Part shown: piece by piece, positions 45,460 to 57,187 of the stretch
Numbering within the stretch: position 1 is the first letter of the stretch
How the letters are laid out: each line of letters begins with the position of its first letter
Notes under the pieces: model-generated
Told to the model about the DNA's origin: nothing
The model's input: only the letters and a program-made list of their open reading frames with translations
The model's database searches: none
From: Heterocephalus glaber
Lineage: Eukaryota; Chordata; Mammalia; Rodentia; Bathyergidae
Direction: 5' to 3'
DNA length: 64,000 nt
NCBI RefSeq assembly: GCF_000247695.1
Contig: NW_004624865.1
Location: 1,686,329 to 1,750,328 of the forward strand
Made by a program: the position numbers and the translations under genes

Positions 45460-46060
45460 AGAGTTCCAAGACAGTGCCTGGCCCTTTTCTGTCACACTCC
45501 CTTACCCTGGCCAAGTGTGACTTCAAGCTCTCTCAGTTCTCCCTCCTGAATACTTTTTCTCCTCTTTCCACTTTATTGCACTCCTTCTGCTGCCCCCTTA
45601 GTCCAAGACACCAGGACTCCCATCTGCGTGGCTGCAGCTGCATGTTAATAGCTGCCTGGACCCTGGCAGTGCTGCTCATCTCATCTCCTTGCACTGGAAA
45701 CAGAGCGATCTCTACAAAGTACATTTGCTGAGGAGGTTGCTGTGCTGCTCCAAACTCTCCCATTGCCCTTCCGGAAAGTCCAGAGTCTACACAGCAGGCT
45801 CCAGAGTGTGCCCTGGCTTCCCTCTTCTCCCCTCCTAGCTCCCCACCCTCTGGCTTCTTGCTCTGGCCTTCCTAGTGGAGTTTGTCAAGCTGCTGCTCAT
45901 GGTCCTTGGCAGCTTGTGCCCTTTCCATGTTGCTTCTTGTGTTCGCTCTGCTAAGGTTCATGTTCCCATTCTTCTGGTAAGAAAGCCACGTGTGCTTCTG
46001 GACCTTCTGTACTCTCCTGCTTTGGCCCCACCTTTCTCTGCCCTGTTGACACTGCATGGT
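45460..46060 (+). mobile_element. L2 LINE, long copy
   Basis: Blocks follow the L2 coding end in order: 'acagagcgatctctacaaag', 'aactctcccattgcccttcc', 'aaagtccagagtctacacag', 'ctctggccttcctagtgg', 'cttgtgccctttccatgttg'. The open frames at 45474-46207 are what is left of the L2 reverse transcriptase's C-terminal region or chance. No functional protein remains. Confidence 0.7.
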
Positions 46061-46800
46061 GACCTGGCTGCTGACTGGTGTGCCATGCAGGGTGTGCTCT
46101 GGGCCCCGATCCGTGCTGCTTCCAGCAGTGTCCCGTCACTGCCACTGGGGCTGTCCATGCTGCCAGGCTTCACACACCGTCGTGGAACAGAACTGCATTT
46201 GAACTGAAGGTGACGGTCTTGGGGAAGGCAGTCTCCATCATCCACCTCCCCTTTCCACTCTTGTCCTCCATATAAATTCTTCTGCAAGCCATGGGTACAG
46301 ACCAGGGTAGGGCACCTGTGGTGAGCTGGTAATAAGTGCATTGCTGATTGCTGGAGCTGCTGAGCTCTCAATGAAAGTCAGTGCCTGTTTGTTTGGAAAC
46401 AGTGAAGATTAAAACAGCTGCTTCATTTTGTGTTTCACAAGTTCTCTGAGGTGTTTTTTGTGTGTGTTGTGGTGCATTTTTATATTCACCAATGAGGAGT
46501 CACTTCATCTTCTTTGCTTACTCTTTATCATAATGACATATTTATTTTCAAGGTGGCCGAAGTTTACATCTAACCACAGATGTGGGATGTAGTTAATAAA
46601 TGAGGGCTTATAGTTTAAGACATGTACTTAATTTACTGCTCCTAGAAGCACATACTCAGCCCTTTCTGAATTACCAAGGGCAAGGTGGATAATTTATACA
46701 GGTCTTCCTGTTTCCATTCCACTATTCCTGTGTCTTTAATGTTGTCTTAACTGCTCTCTGTGCCTTTGCTATTCCTCCTTAGAGTGGAGCTTGTTCTCTT
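46061..46800. other. Intergenic, no gene seen
   Basis: The left 300 bases may contain further worn L2. Overlapping open frames on the two strands cancel each other out as evidence. The rest is unique-looking. Confidence 0.4.
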
Positions 46801-46804
46801 ACTG

Positions 46805-47060
46805 TAGAGCAGCTTTAGTGTAGGGGTTCTATTTTTGGATGTTTGGATTCAAATCCTGGCTCTATTACTTAACAGCTAGTTGGCCTTGTATGAATTACTT
46901 CATCCCTATGGTGCCTCAGTTTATTCACCTTAACATGTGAATAATACCCTTCCTTAAAGGACTTTGGTGACATTAAATGAGATAATATATTAATGCACTC
47001 AGCACAGTGTCTGGCCAAGAACAAGGTCATATTAACTACTGGGTGTTATTACTAAAGAAT
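46805..47060 (+). mobile_element. MIR SINE
   Basis: 'tttggattcaaatcctggct' 'ctattacttaacagctag', then the core 'ttggccttgtatgaattactt', 'ggtgcctcagtttattcacc' and 'acattaaatgagataatata'. Almost the whole MIR is present. Confidence 0.85.
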
Positions 47061-47428
47061 TTTATCCTACTGAGAGGACAGCAATTTGATCCTCTATATT
47101 TCTCCTTTATAATATTCTATATTATTGGAATTTCATTATTAATAATAATAATTTATGGTGAAGATGACCCATTCTCTGTTTTCAGAAGAGCTCACATTAT
47201 TTGCAGACAAATGACAAGGACATGAACAAATGTAAACTCACAAAAGCCAATATAAACTCATTTTTTAAAAGCATAAAGGAATAATTATTAACTATGGAAG
47301 AGATCAGGTTGAGGCTTTGCAGCATAAATAGGAATTTTCTGAGTGGAGAAAAGTAGAAAGGTATTGTAACAGCTAATCATGGTACATCAACCTGATGGGA
47401 TTCAGAGATGCCCAGGGATTAGTACAGT
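47061..47428. other. Intergenic, nothing recognised
   Basis: AT-rich, no repeat family or gene named. Confidence 0.45.
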
Positions 47429-47429
47429 A

Positions 47430-47570
47430 AGTCCTGAATTTATGAACATTCCATTTTCAAACTTTCACGGATGTACTAAGACTCACTTTGTCTGCTTACA
47501 AATGAACCCAACTTATGAAAAATTCTCCCAGAATGCAACTTGTTTATAAGTCAAGGAATTAGTGCACAAC
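47430..47570 (+). mobile_element. Possible Tigger-type DNA transposon fragment
   Basis: 'acagtaagtcctgaatttatg' followed by 'cttacaaatgaacccaactta' and 'gtttataagtcaaggaatt' resembles the terminal part of a TcMar-Tigger element. Divergence is high. Confidence 0.3.
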
Positions 47571-47589
47571 ACAGTTCTGAGTGTGTCCA

Positions 47590-47835
47590 GGTGGGTCACA
47601 GGGGTGTAAGCCTGGGGTCTGTATCTGGTCTCTGCCCCTTCTTCTCTGGCACTGTTCCCCTGCTCTTGTTTCTGGTCATCATGAACTAATCAGTTTTTGC
47701 TCACCCACGCTCTTTCCCCATGATGCTCCTGCCTAAGGGCAGCTGACTATGGACTGAATGCCCTGAAACCATAAGCCAAACTAAGCCTTTCCTCCTCTAA
47801 GTTGTGGGTGTTGGGTGTTGTGTCCAGCACTGATA
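47590..47835 (+). mobile_element. MaLR-type LTR 3' part
   Basis: 'ggcagctgactatggactgaat', 'aaaccataagccaaactaag' and 'gtgggtgttgggtgttgtgtc' correspond to the last third of the LTRs at 14427-14944 and 20387-20773. Confidence 0.55.
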
Positions 47836-47839
47836 CAGG

Positions 47840-48130
47840 TACCATGATGTGTATGTCCACTGTAAAATGCAAGTTGGAATTTAATTCCAAGGTGGGACCT
47901 TTAAGAGGTGATTGATCATGAGGGCTCCACTTGTGCCTTTATGGAGACAGGGATTATTATAAAAGTGTTTTTTCTTGCATGTGTTCTCTTATTTCCACCT
48001 CTCTGTCTTGTGCACATGGCCTTCTGCCTGAGGTGACACAGTGTGGAGCCCCTCACCAGATGCAGCCCGCTGTCTTGGACTTCCCAGCCTCCTGAAGCAC
48101 GAGTTGAGTAAGTTCTATTGTTTATAATTT
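47840..48130 (+). mobile_element. MLT1/MST-type MaLR LTR
   Basis: 'ggaatttaattccaaggtgg' then 'gattgatcatgagggctcca', 'ttcttgcatgtgttctc', 'tcttggacttcccagcctcc' and 'tctattgtttataatttaccc'. This is the usual MLT1 order on the plus strand. Confidence 0.7.
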
Positions 48131-48369
48131 ACCCAGTGCAGACTGTTCTATCGGAGAAGCAGGGAGTAGACTTCTGTAGGTTAAGAAGACCAGCATATGG
48201 AACTACTCGACATGGTTGTGATCTGCGGTTGCACAAACACACCAAGTGTTCTGGAGCTGATGTGAAGTAGGCATGGGAGTGGTCAAGCAAAAGCCTAAGA
48301 AAATACTGAATCCAAGTGCCATGTTTAAAATGCTGAGGTGGCGACACCCCAAAGGGGCTGTCAGGAGTG

Positions 48370-48690
48370 ACCAGGTGTCTCAGTCAGCTCTGGCTGCTCT
48401 GACGCTGTAGACATGGGGTGTAAGCAGCAGAGACCAGCTTCTCTTGGTCCTTGGGGTCTGGACCCCAACATCAAGGCACTGGTCTGGCTGGTGCCTGGTG
48501 AGTGCCTGTTCCTGGCTTTAAGATCATCACTTCCATGCTGTGTGTTCACATGGTGAGGCTGGAGGGAGAGTTCTCTAGGGTGTCCTATAATCTTATCCTG
48601 TGGGCTCTACCCCCTGACCTAGCTGTCCCCCCAAATACCCTGAGTGTTTTGTTATGCTGTCCTGGCTGCCTCGATGTCCTGAAATGATCC
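48370..48690 (-). mobile_element. MLT1-type MaLR LTR
   Basis: 'gtgtctcagtcagctctggct' 'gctctgacgctgtag', 'accccaacatcaaggcactgg' and 'tcttatcctgtgggctc' are the minus-strand MLT1 order. It is oriented against the neighbour at 47840-48130. Confidence 0.65.
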
Positions 48691-48849
48691 TTTAATCGTC
48701 ATTTTGACTTTGGGGAAGAGCCAGAAGTCACACAGTGCCAGATCCGGTTACTAAAGTGGATGAGGACACAGCATCATGTTTTTACAAGCCTGCCTTTCCA
48801 TGGGATGGTGCTCACCAGCAGCAGTCACTGTATTTCGGATCATATCTGT

Positions 48850-49025
48850 AAAGGGCCTCAGGAAAGAGGACTCCAGAGCTGCTGCAGAAAGTGGCAAGGA
48901 CAATAGGATGAGTGTGCTTGAAGCAAGAGGGAGGATTTTGAGGGGGACTCAAGGTAATGTGTCTTCTACTGTAATGCATCTAAGAATTTTGAGCACTCTC
49001 AGTGTATTTTAATTACACTTCATAC
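48850..49025 (+). mobile_element. Mariner-type transposase C-terminal relic, copy 1
   Basis: Two frames carry the end of a mariner (TcMar) transposase: 'LRKED' in one, then CCRKWQGQ with a stop, DEC, and REDFEGD in another. The known family ending is of the form W..RW..C....G.YFEGD. The change of frame occurs at 'gactccag' and is also seen in copies 2 and 3. The end 'aattacacttcatacctc' is near the element's terminus. It encodes nothing functional. Confidence 0.65.
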
Positions 49026-49404
49026 CTCTTACCTTCAGGGCTCGGACCGCAGTGCTCCTCCCCCATGGCGTGGGCTTTGTGTTCTCTACCTAATCTACTC
49101 TTGAACCCAACTCTTACCTCACCTCTCTGAAAATTTTCCACAACTATTCAGGGTGACACCACTCACTTTTACGTTTGATTCTCTGATATATTTAACTGAA
49201 ACCTATGTTCTGGTTGTCATTTCTCTTAGTGGATGCACAGGAGATAACAAATCTCCAGCCCCCATAGTTGGAGTTTTAGCCCCAGGTGGCTGTGTCCTTG
49301 TCCCTGAGAATACAAGGAGACACACAGCTCACATGTGACCGAAGCATGTATGAGTGTTTTGGGAGGTCTCCCTGCTTTTTTTCTTCTCTCCATGTATTGT
49401 TTGG
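49026..49404. other. Intergenic, nothing recognised
   Basis: Mixed sequence with short, conflicting open frames on both strands. Confidence 0.4.
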
Positions 49405-49485
49405 TTTTTCTGGAGCTCGAAATTTGAACCCAGAGCCTCTTCCGAGGCAGGCAAGCACTGGACACTGAGCCACCCCACCCCATCT
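49405..49485 (-). mobile_element. ID-type SINE
   Basis: Plus-strand 'tggagctcgaaatttgaacc' 'cagagcctcttccgaggcag' 'gcaagcactggacactgagc' is an ID element in reverse, without a clear tail. Confidence 0.7.
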
Positions 49486-49918
49486 GTGCATTTTGTAGGA
49501 GGAACCCTAATATGATAGAACTGAAGTACACCAGTAACCAGGTATGAGGGCCACCACAGAGAAATAATTGACTTTAAGTTAGACTTCCTATGAATGGCCA
49601 AAACCAAAGTGAAACAGAATGCAAAGCTATATTGTGGTAAGTCACTGAGGTTTTGAACTAATTTGCTACCACAACAAGGTATTTTATCATTCCTAAATAA
49701 GAATATTACTAATATTTGGTATCCTTTTATGGGAAGAAAACAAATCATGGATCCTTTTTTTTAATCTTCCATTATTTATCTTGGTTCTTTAATAAATATC
49801 TTTTGATTGGAACAGAACATTGATGAGTCAATGAAAATAGACCTTCTCCAATGGGAGATAAATTGATAATCAAATATTAGCGTCAGCCCACTCTTGTTTT
49901 TTTCCACACTTTAAAAAA
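49486..49918. other. Intergenic, nothing recognised
   Basis: AT-rich. The long minus-strand open frame (49329-49748) starts here and runs across the SINE, and has no domain. Confidence 0.45.
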
Positions 49919-49927
49919 TATTTGCTA

Positions 49928-50044
49928 AGGGCCAGGGATGTAGCTCAGTGTCACCATGCCTGCCTGGCAAACGCAAGGTCCTGAGTTCAATTCCTGGTAC
50001 AGAAAAAACAAAAAAAAAAGAAAAGAAAAAGAAAAAGAAAAAAC
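49928..50044 (+). mobile_element. ID-type SINE placed at the 5' edge of a B1
   Basis: 'gggccagggatgtagctcag' to 'ttcaattcctggtacag', then a long A-rich tail with G. A 9-base repeat tatttgcta (49919-49927 and 50045-50053) flanks it. The B1 begins right after, so the ID landed on the B1's left border. Confidence 0.85.
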
Positions 50045-50053
50045 TATTTGCTA

Positions 50054-50165
50054 GCCAGACATGATAGTGGACAGCTATAATCCCAGCCCTCTGGGAGGCT
50101 GAGACAAAAAGATCACAAAAGCCCAGCCTTGGACCTGTCTTGAAATTTAAAAAAAAAAATTAAAA
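50054..50165 (+). mobile_element. B1 SINE
   Basis: 'gccagacatgatagtggac', 'ataatcccagccctctggga', 'agatcacaaaagcccagcc', ending in an A tail. Confidence 0.8.
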
Positions 50166-51190
50166 AAAAAAGCAATGGACACGTATTGCTGAGTTAAGGC
50201 CTTCAGGTTAATATCTAGTGGTGCAAAAACAAATTACCCCCTTTCAATTAATTTAGCATCTTCTCTACCTGACTTAGTTTCCCCAGGTTGGAAAATGGAC
50301 AGTGCTAAATGGTCAGAATGTTAGAATCTCTCTTATTAGTCATGTCCCACTGAATTATACTCTGCATCCATGAACAGAAGAGAGGTAAAAGGAATGAAAC
50401 CTGCACCTGCAGTTTTTGAAGAACACAGGAATGCTGAACCCAGCCAAAGTTAGCTAAGTGTTGCTATGCTACCAATGGGATTCGGGTAGCTTTTCCCACT
50501 TGTAGATAACACAATCTTTTATTGTAAGTTTCCTTAATATCTCTGTTTTGGTGTAATGCCACCAATTTGAAATATGTATGTATTGCCTCCTGGCCCTGAG
50601 GACCTCCATCAAAATGAGATGTCTTAACTAAAATGAAACACTAACAATTTCCTTCTGCCCTGCTGTTTATTTTATAATAAAACCCCATGCATCCATGAGA
50701 CTTTGATTTTTCAAGTTTATTATCTCAAAAACTATTGTAGAAATATTACACATAATAATACATGACTGAAAAGGAGAGAGGAAATTCTACCTGGATGGTA
50801 TCCACTATTCATACAATCCTCCAGTCGTCTTCTTCCAGGTTGGAATATCAACAGAACTGCTCACCTGATTCACAGCGATGGTTTTAATAGAAAATTGGAA
50901 CCCCTGCACTTTCTGTGTCTTTATATTTTCTCATGTTCAGATGCAAGTCTCATGTTCCATCCAAATCCTGCCTTCTGATTATGGTAAGTATATATTTTAA
51001 GGTTTTGAAGGATTATTATTTTCTGCCTCAATCTAAAATGAAAGGGAGAGAAGTAGTAAGAGGAATGACTTTTACTTCCTTTGCCAGCTCTGTTGTACCA
51101 ATGAGGAAGAAGTGGGGTGGGTGCCAGAAGGTTTGAGCCTTTCTTAGTCATGAAAACTCTAGGTGACACTGGATCAACAGATGCTGTTGT
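50166..51190. other. Intergenic, no gene seen
   Basis: Unique-looking, AT-rich. Open frames at 50915-51232 overlap on both strands and have no domain. Confidence 0.45.
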
Positions 51191-51192
51191 AT

Positions 51193-51275
51193 TTGTTTTT
51201 GTGGTGCTGGGGATCAAAACACAGGGCTTCATTCATATTGGACAAGTGCTCTACTGAGCTACACCATCAGCCTTC
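51193..51275 (-). mobile_element. ID-type SINE
   Basis: Plus-strand 'gtggtgctggggatcaaaac', 'gacaagtgctctactgagct', 'acaccatcagcc' is a reversed ID element. Confidence 0.75.
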
Positions 51276-52425
51276 CAATTTGCAGGTGATTTTTTTTTTT
51301 TTTGGACGTCTGTTTACCTTTGAATTATACAGAAGTCTGACTTCAATATGGGTTTCAATAAGGAGTAAAATTAGTATCAGAGAACATCCTTAAAACCCAC
51401 ATTCCTGGGCTCAGTTCCAGACCTGAATCAGAGTGTCCAGGAGAGGTGCCTAAGATATCTTCCACTTTTAAAGGTTGGCGTGAACCAATAAATCATGTCT
51501 CAGTTGCAGGCATGGTAAAGAGCAAGGACTGTGAAACATGGTTCTGCATGGCAGGACAGAGCCTGGGTAGGGATCAGGGGCCAGGAGACACCCACGTGGC
51601 TGGGTGGCTGTGGAAATGGGGTGCACACAAATACATAGAAGAGCTGGCAAGGGGTGACTGCAGCGAAGCCACACCTTGCTGACCATCTTGAGCAGGTGCT
51701 ATAGATTTTCATTTGTTTTACAGTGAGTATGTGTATGCCTGTGTGTGTAGTACAATAATTGCTGGGGAAGTTCATTTCTACAAGCTTCTTTCCAGTCTCC
51801 CAGCAGCTCTGCATGTGTGGTAGAATCCTATCCTGGTTCACCCCATGACTTGACCTAGCTTACATCCAGCCGAGCAGGAGAATTACAGGGACATGTTGTA
51901 GGGGGCATGGAATCTGGCTGTGAAAAGTGACACGCTTGAGCTTTGTCAGGTGATCAATTTTATTCTTCAGTTTAGTCCACATCTGTAGATATCTCCGAGG
52001 GGTCTTGTATGCAGCTAAAGTATTACATGAAGGGAAATGAGGGAGGGACAGGTGAATGACAGAATTGGTGTCTTTCTGGACACAGGAGCAGAGATGAATT
52101 TACAAACAGTTGTAAGATGAGGAGGGGTGGTGTAGGTAGCAAAATAAAAATTATAAGCAGAACAACAGGATGCACAGAAAGCCACTAAATGTTGCTGGGT
52201 CAAGGAGGAGGGGCTTCCTGGAGAAACCTGTGAACTAGAATTCCCTTGTGCTGCTTTCATGAGGAGCACAGAGGAAGAGTCTGATTATAATTATGATTCT
52301 CTCTTTTATTTAGCTCTGTCCAAAAGCAGTGGAAAATCCTTCCTCCTAACAGACTAAAGCCAAGAATGAGCTGTTACTTTCTCGCTATCCCTAAAGTGAC
52401 TGGGTGCAGGCTTTTAGGGCTGTTC
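51276..52425. other. Intergenic, no gene seen
   Basis: Bases 51446-51841 are GC-richer with short frames on both strands but no motif. A short T run at 51292-51304 is present. Confidence 0.45.
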
Positions 52426-52429
52426 TGTC

Positions 52430-52550
52430 TATTTTATTTGGCAAATAGCTGCTTCTCAAAGGCAACGACTATGCCTTCTGCTTGTGTGCCTCTTCATCAT
52501 GCTAGGCACACAATAAGTGCTAAGTTAATGCTGGGTGAGTAAAATGTAAT
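52430..52550 (+). mobile_element. L2 LINE 3' end
   Basis: 'gcaacgactatgccttctgc' and 'tgctaggcacacaataagtg' are the typical L2 3' words ('gggactgtgtct', 'gcctggcacatagtaggtg'). Confidence 0.55.
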
Positions 52551-52925
52551 CAATGAAGCAGTGATGAGTAATTGATGAGAGCACCAATGAGCAGAACATA
52601 TTTATGATACATATGAGACCAACTGCTTCATTTCTGTATCTCACAGATACAGATAGGAGGATAGGAGATACAGGGATTATCTGCATTTCACAGGGAGGCC
52701 TCAGGCTCAGGGAGATAATGCCGAGTTGATAAAACACACTTGCATGTACCTGTGAGACCTTGTCAAAATGTTCTGAGTGAATTGCTTCTGTGTGCATCAG
52801 GTTGGGGACACTCTAATGAAGACAAGGGGTTAAGATGAGCCAGTGGGGGCATGGAACAGATGGGACAGAACTGGGGCTCATGAGTTGTTGGCATTTGTCC
52901 TGGGTCGCTCATAGTTTGTTTGTTC
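52551..52925. other. Intergenic, nothing recognised
   Basis: Unique-looking sequence, no gene signature. Confidence 0.45.
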
Positions 52926-52927
52926 GG

Positions 52928-53215
<288 letters not shown>

Positions 53216-53514
53216 ATCCCATGGACTTGTTAATATTAACTGAGGAAAGTTACATCTTCTTGCTTTACCTCAGTTTCTTCACTCCCTCAGTTTCACTCCT
53301 CACCCCCCAAAATGAGAAATGAGTGAAGATAATATGTAAAATTCCTTGTAGCTCCATCATGCTGACTTAACACACCATATTACAAAACAGACGCCATCCT
53401 GTTAGGATAATGGCACTGACTGATATTCATGCCTCTAAATTCTTTATACATGAAATTGTGTTTAAATCAAATTATCCCTTTCAGACTCTCCAGTGGAGGC
53501 ACATGAAGGCGAGG

Positions 53515-53538
53515 TTAGGGTTAGGGTTCAGGTTAGGC
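53515..53538 (+). repeat. Short interstitial telomere-like repeat
   Basis: Four successive hexamers TTAGGG TTAGGG TTCAGG TTAGGC, the first two perfect vertebrate telomere units. Confidence 0.7.
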
Positions 53539-53539
53539 T

Positions 53540-53720
53540 CCTTTAGTTTGGTGATCTTGGATAAAGGACTCAGTTTCTTCCTGTAAAAATTGGAACACAA
53601 TGACCAGCCTTACCCCATTCCTGAGGACTCTGTTGGCAATCATGTGGTAAGTGCCATGAAAGCTCTTTGCAAACTGTAGAGTATTTGGCAAGCTGTTCAG
53701 TGCTGTGCAAACTGTAGAGT
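53540..53720 (+). mobile_element. MIR SINE fragment
   Basis: 'ttggtgatcttggataaaggac' 'tcagtttcttcctgtaaaaa' is the MIR core and following part. The 3' end is uncertain. Confidence 0.5.
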
Positions 53721-54039
53721 GCTTTGTAAATTGCAGACAGCTGTGCACCCTGCAGGTGCAAGAGATCATCACTAGCTTGTGCCCCTGGCTCCTGCACATT
53801 CCTGTACAGAGAATGGAGAGCTACCCTCGCAGGGATTATTAAACTCCAGCCTCCAAATTGGATTTAGGGAAAAGTGAGCCTGTTTCTGTTGTTTTATCTA
53901 ATCCCTGGGGTGACCTGGCTTGTTTCCCAGAGTGTCTTCAGAATGACTTGCACACCAACTGGGCTGATGAGCTGGAATCGAGAAGGAAACCCTGCTCGGA
54001 CCTCCCCCGTGTCAGGTGCTTGACACGTGGAGAATTTGG
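53721..54039. other. Intergenic, nothing firm
   Basis: Short frames on both strands without domains. Confidence 0.4.
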
Positions 54040-54190
54040 CTTTCCTGGGCCTGACCAGCTTCTGTGCATCCTCACATTTGTGTGACCTTGGCAAAGTCAC
54101 TTCCCCGCTGTAGGCTAGAGTTTCTGCTCTTTCCAATTTTGGGGAATTTGACGGGATGATTTCTGAGATTTCGTCCATCCCTTGACTTAT
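54040..54190 (+). mobile_element. MIR SINE fragment
   Basis: 'tgtgtgaccttggcaaagtc' 'acttccccgctg' is the MIR core; the sequence after fits loosely. Confidence 0.55.
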
Positions 54191-54951
54191 TAAGGGCATT
54201 GAGTGCAGGGTTTATTCAAGTAGAAATAAGTCATAGCCCCTCCAGAACAATGCACTGAAGCCAGTGTCTCCTTGCACAGGCCCCTGACTGGCTCTCTAGG
54301 TGACCTGCATTGATATTTCTTTTTCCTTTTTCTTTTTTCCTGCTGAGTCTTATAGGCCTCGTTGAAACTCAAGCCTGCCACAGATGTGAACAGGAACCCT
54401 GCTGTGCTCTCTGAAAGCTGGTGCTGGCTCAGAAAGCTTTTGTGTGAACTCCTCAGCAGCCTTGGGCAAAGACCGGGACCCATGGAAGAGATGAGCTGGC
54501 GCTCAGGGTTTCTCCGACTCCAGGCACAAGTCATGAGACTCTGGGCTCCTGATGCCTGGTCCCTAAAACACAGTGAATTCTCAATCAACACCAGTTGGGG
54601 AACTTTAATAATTAGGCATGATAATGCACAAAAACCTTAACAATTAGGCACCACAATGCCTGGCTGTAGGAGATAAAATCAAAAGCATTAGCATACTGAC
54701 TAGACATTGGTTTTATGGAGTAGGAGAACACTTCCAGTTCCCATAACTTGGGTGGCAGGTACTCGGAGAATTACTTCCTTCTTATTTATGAGAATGTACA
54801 CTTGCTGACTTAAGCTTCTCTCTGTATCCATTTGTAAGGCACAATTTTCAAAACTTCAAATATTAGTGCATGTAATGCACCAGGGGAAACATAAGGATTT
54901 AGTAGATGCTTTTATTGGGGCAGGTGCCACAAGGTGACTGAAGAAAGTCAA
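54191..54951. other. Intergenic, no gene seen
   Basis: The open frames at 54190-54640 overlap on opposite strands. A pyrimidine run at 54317-54340 followed by 'cctgctgagtcttatag' looks like a splice acceptor on plus, but no matching donor or coding exon is found. Confidence 0.4.
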
Positions 54952-54963
54952 GAATGAGACTTC

Positions 54964-55108
54964 ACATGGGGTGTGGTGAGGCATACCTGTAATCCCAGCA
55001 CTAGGGAAGCTGAAGCAGGAGGTTCCACTGTGAGTTCAAGGTCAGCCTGGGCTACAGAGCAAGATTCTGTCTAAAAAAAAAAAAAAAAAATGAAAACAAC
55101 AACAAAAC
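54964..55108 (+). mobile_element. B1 SINE with target-site duplication
   Basis: 'acctgtaatcccagcactag', 'gtgagttcaaggtcagcctg' and 'acagagcaagattctgtct', then an A tail ending in 'aacaacaaaac'. An 11-base repeat aatgagacttc lies at 54953-54963 and 55109-55119. This is one of the best preserved B1 copies here and has no ID half. Confidence 0.9.
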
Positions 55109-55261
55109 AATGAGACTTCTTAACTTTTCATTGCACATTCAGACCTCAGGGGCTGAAGGAGTTCAGCAGCAGAGAGGGTGGCCTCTGGGCTTTGTGGCCA
55201 GAGCTCTGGTTCTCTCCAGGAGCCCTACTGTCAGTATAGGAAATTTGTCCCTACCTGAGCC

Positions 55262-55288
55262 CCTTCCTTCCTTCCTTCCTTCCTTCCA
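55262..55288. repeat. (CCTT)n run
   Basis: Six to seven tandem CCTT units. Confidence 0.9.
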
Positions 55289-55884
55289 AGGGTAGACAAT
55301 GAGATACCTCTAGCATTTTTCAAAATGCAAATAGTGGGTATCTCCTTGATTTTGCTGCTGTCTCTAATGCCCTTGCTATATTCCTGGCCCTCCCCCTGCG
55401 TCTCCTGTCACCAATGCCCCGTTGTTGGGCCAGTTGGCCCCAAATCCCATCACCCAGGGGCAGAGCATCTGCACGTGATCTCTAGCAAGACTCCCATTCC
55501 TTCTCCCCAGTTTTTCCTAAATTCCTTCCTCCCTGATTTTGTCCACTAGGTCCTGCCAGGAGGTCTTAACCCACACAGTCAGTAGACAGGAATAGAAAGC
55601 AGAGAAAATCTGCTGAAAACTATAGACCCAGTGGATAGAAAAGAGTATACACAGACATCACCTTAGAAAGAGTTTTTGTAATCTTGAATCATGGCATGCA
55701 AACTAAGAAGGCTTGTAAAAACTGATGGCAGGAAACAAGTTAGATTTTTTTAGATATGAGGAGAGGAATCAGGAGCATGGAGGAGGGTCGAAGGTAAAGG
55801 TGTTAAAAATAATCAAGATACGTTATATCCATGTGCCAATCCATGCAATCAAAAGTAACTATGATACACTGTACTCATATAATG

Positions 55885-55945
55885 TCTTAGTCATTTTTCT
55901 TATTGCTGGGACAAAATACCCGATACAACTTAAAAGAAGAGGAAA
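55885..55945 (-). mobile_element. MaLR-type LTR end fragment
   Basis: 'tgtcttagtcatttttctta' 'ttgctgggacaaaataccc' is the terminal part seen at 39180. Only about 60 bases remain. Confidence 0.55.
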
Positions 55946-57187
55946 CCGAGGGAAACAAACTTAAGAAAAACAATAGTATGTTTGCAAATGAAAATCAATG
56001 CTCAAATTCTCGTAATACACTTCTGCCTTTTGTTTAATGTAAAGAACTGATCTAATAGAAATACACGTGGGTGAGGGCTGGGCACTGCCACATTAAATTC
56101 CTGTAAACTCAGAGTTTAATCGGGGTTATTATGAGTTACAGGGTAGAAAATGATGCATATAAAATATGATAGAATTTTGTGACATAAGACAATGGGAAAT
56201 TCTTTGTAAGCTAGCATTCATCACAGCAGAATATCATCATCAATAGCCAATAAGTAGTTAAGTAAAGTGCCATAGGGTCTTCTTAGCAGATTGATAGTAG
56301 TTACCATTACCTGCGTCCTCTTTCCTTCTAGTTGCATAAAAGTCTGTGCATCTTAGTCTTCCTAAAGCCAAGCAGGACGCTAACATCTGTCAGCCCAGAC
56401 AGAGACAGTGAAAAGTCACTTATGACTCTCAGGCCTTGACTCTGGCCCTGTCGGCAGGGACACTCACGTTAACTTTGAGGGGCCACACAGGTGAAGCAGA
56501 GTGTGTCTCTGAGAAGCCACAGAAATGTCACCCAGACCCAGAGTGGGATTTGCATGTGTGAGACACAAACCTTGATGCCACGCCAGCAGGGGATTTGGAG
56601 TTCCTTATTCCTGTGTGCAATCTGCTTTTCCGTGACTAATGCCTTCCCCATGGGAACTGGCATTTAACAGAAGAGGGACCTCTGATTCTTGGAATCCATG
56701 TTTCTGAGCAGTAGGCTCTTCCTTGTGTATACCTCATCTTATCTTCCACAAGCCATAGAGCAGAGTAAAAATGTCAGCCACGTCTATACGTCAAAATAAA
56801 AATAGCCACATTTGACCTCTTTTGTCTGGAATGTTGGTGACTCCAATTTCAAAGAAATCATGGGTTACAGTGTTCCTTGTAGTTATTGATAGAAATGTGT
56901 GTTCTTGTTCTTTCCCCAGAAATTATATGAATGCTATGCAGGAGACAAGAGGGTCAACACATGACCGCTAATGTGATTAATTAAAGGGCTCAGTCTAAAT
57001 GGCCAGTGGTATTTAGTGGTACCTTGGAGGGATTAATGCCGGTTAAACACATGGGTATGGAGGAAGATTGATGAATGATGTGAAAGGGCTCAGATTCTGT
57101 TTTCAGTGGAGCAGTTAATAAACATCTCTACCTCCACATTGCTTGTGAGGGATCTCAGTTTAATCCTTTAAATGCTTCTACCATCTG

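Noticed and set aside
45474..46371. Series of 60-137-codon frames on both strands
   Set aside because: They lie on an L2 LINE copy and its flank, contradict each other and have no intact domain.
54317..54360. Splice-acceptor-like pyrimidine tract ending in 'tatag'
   Set aside because: No upstream donor, no downstream coding exon with a plausible protein.
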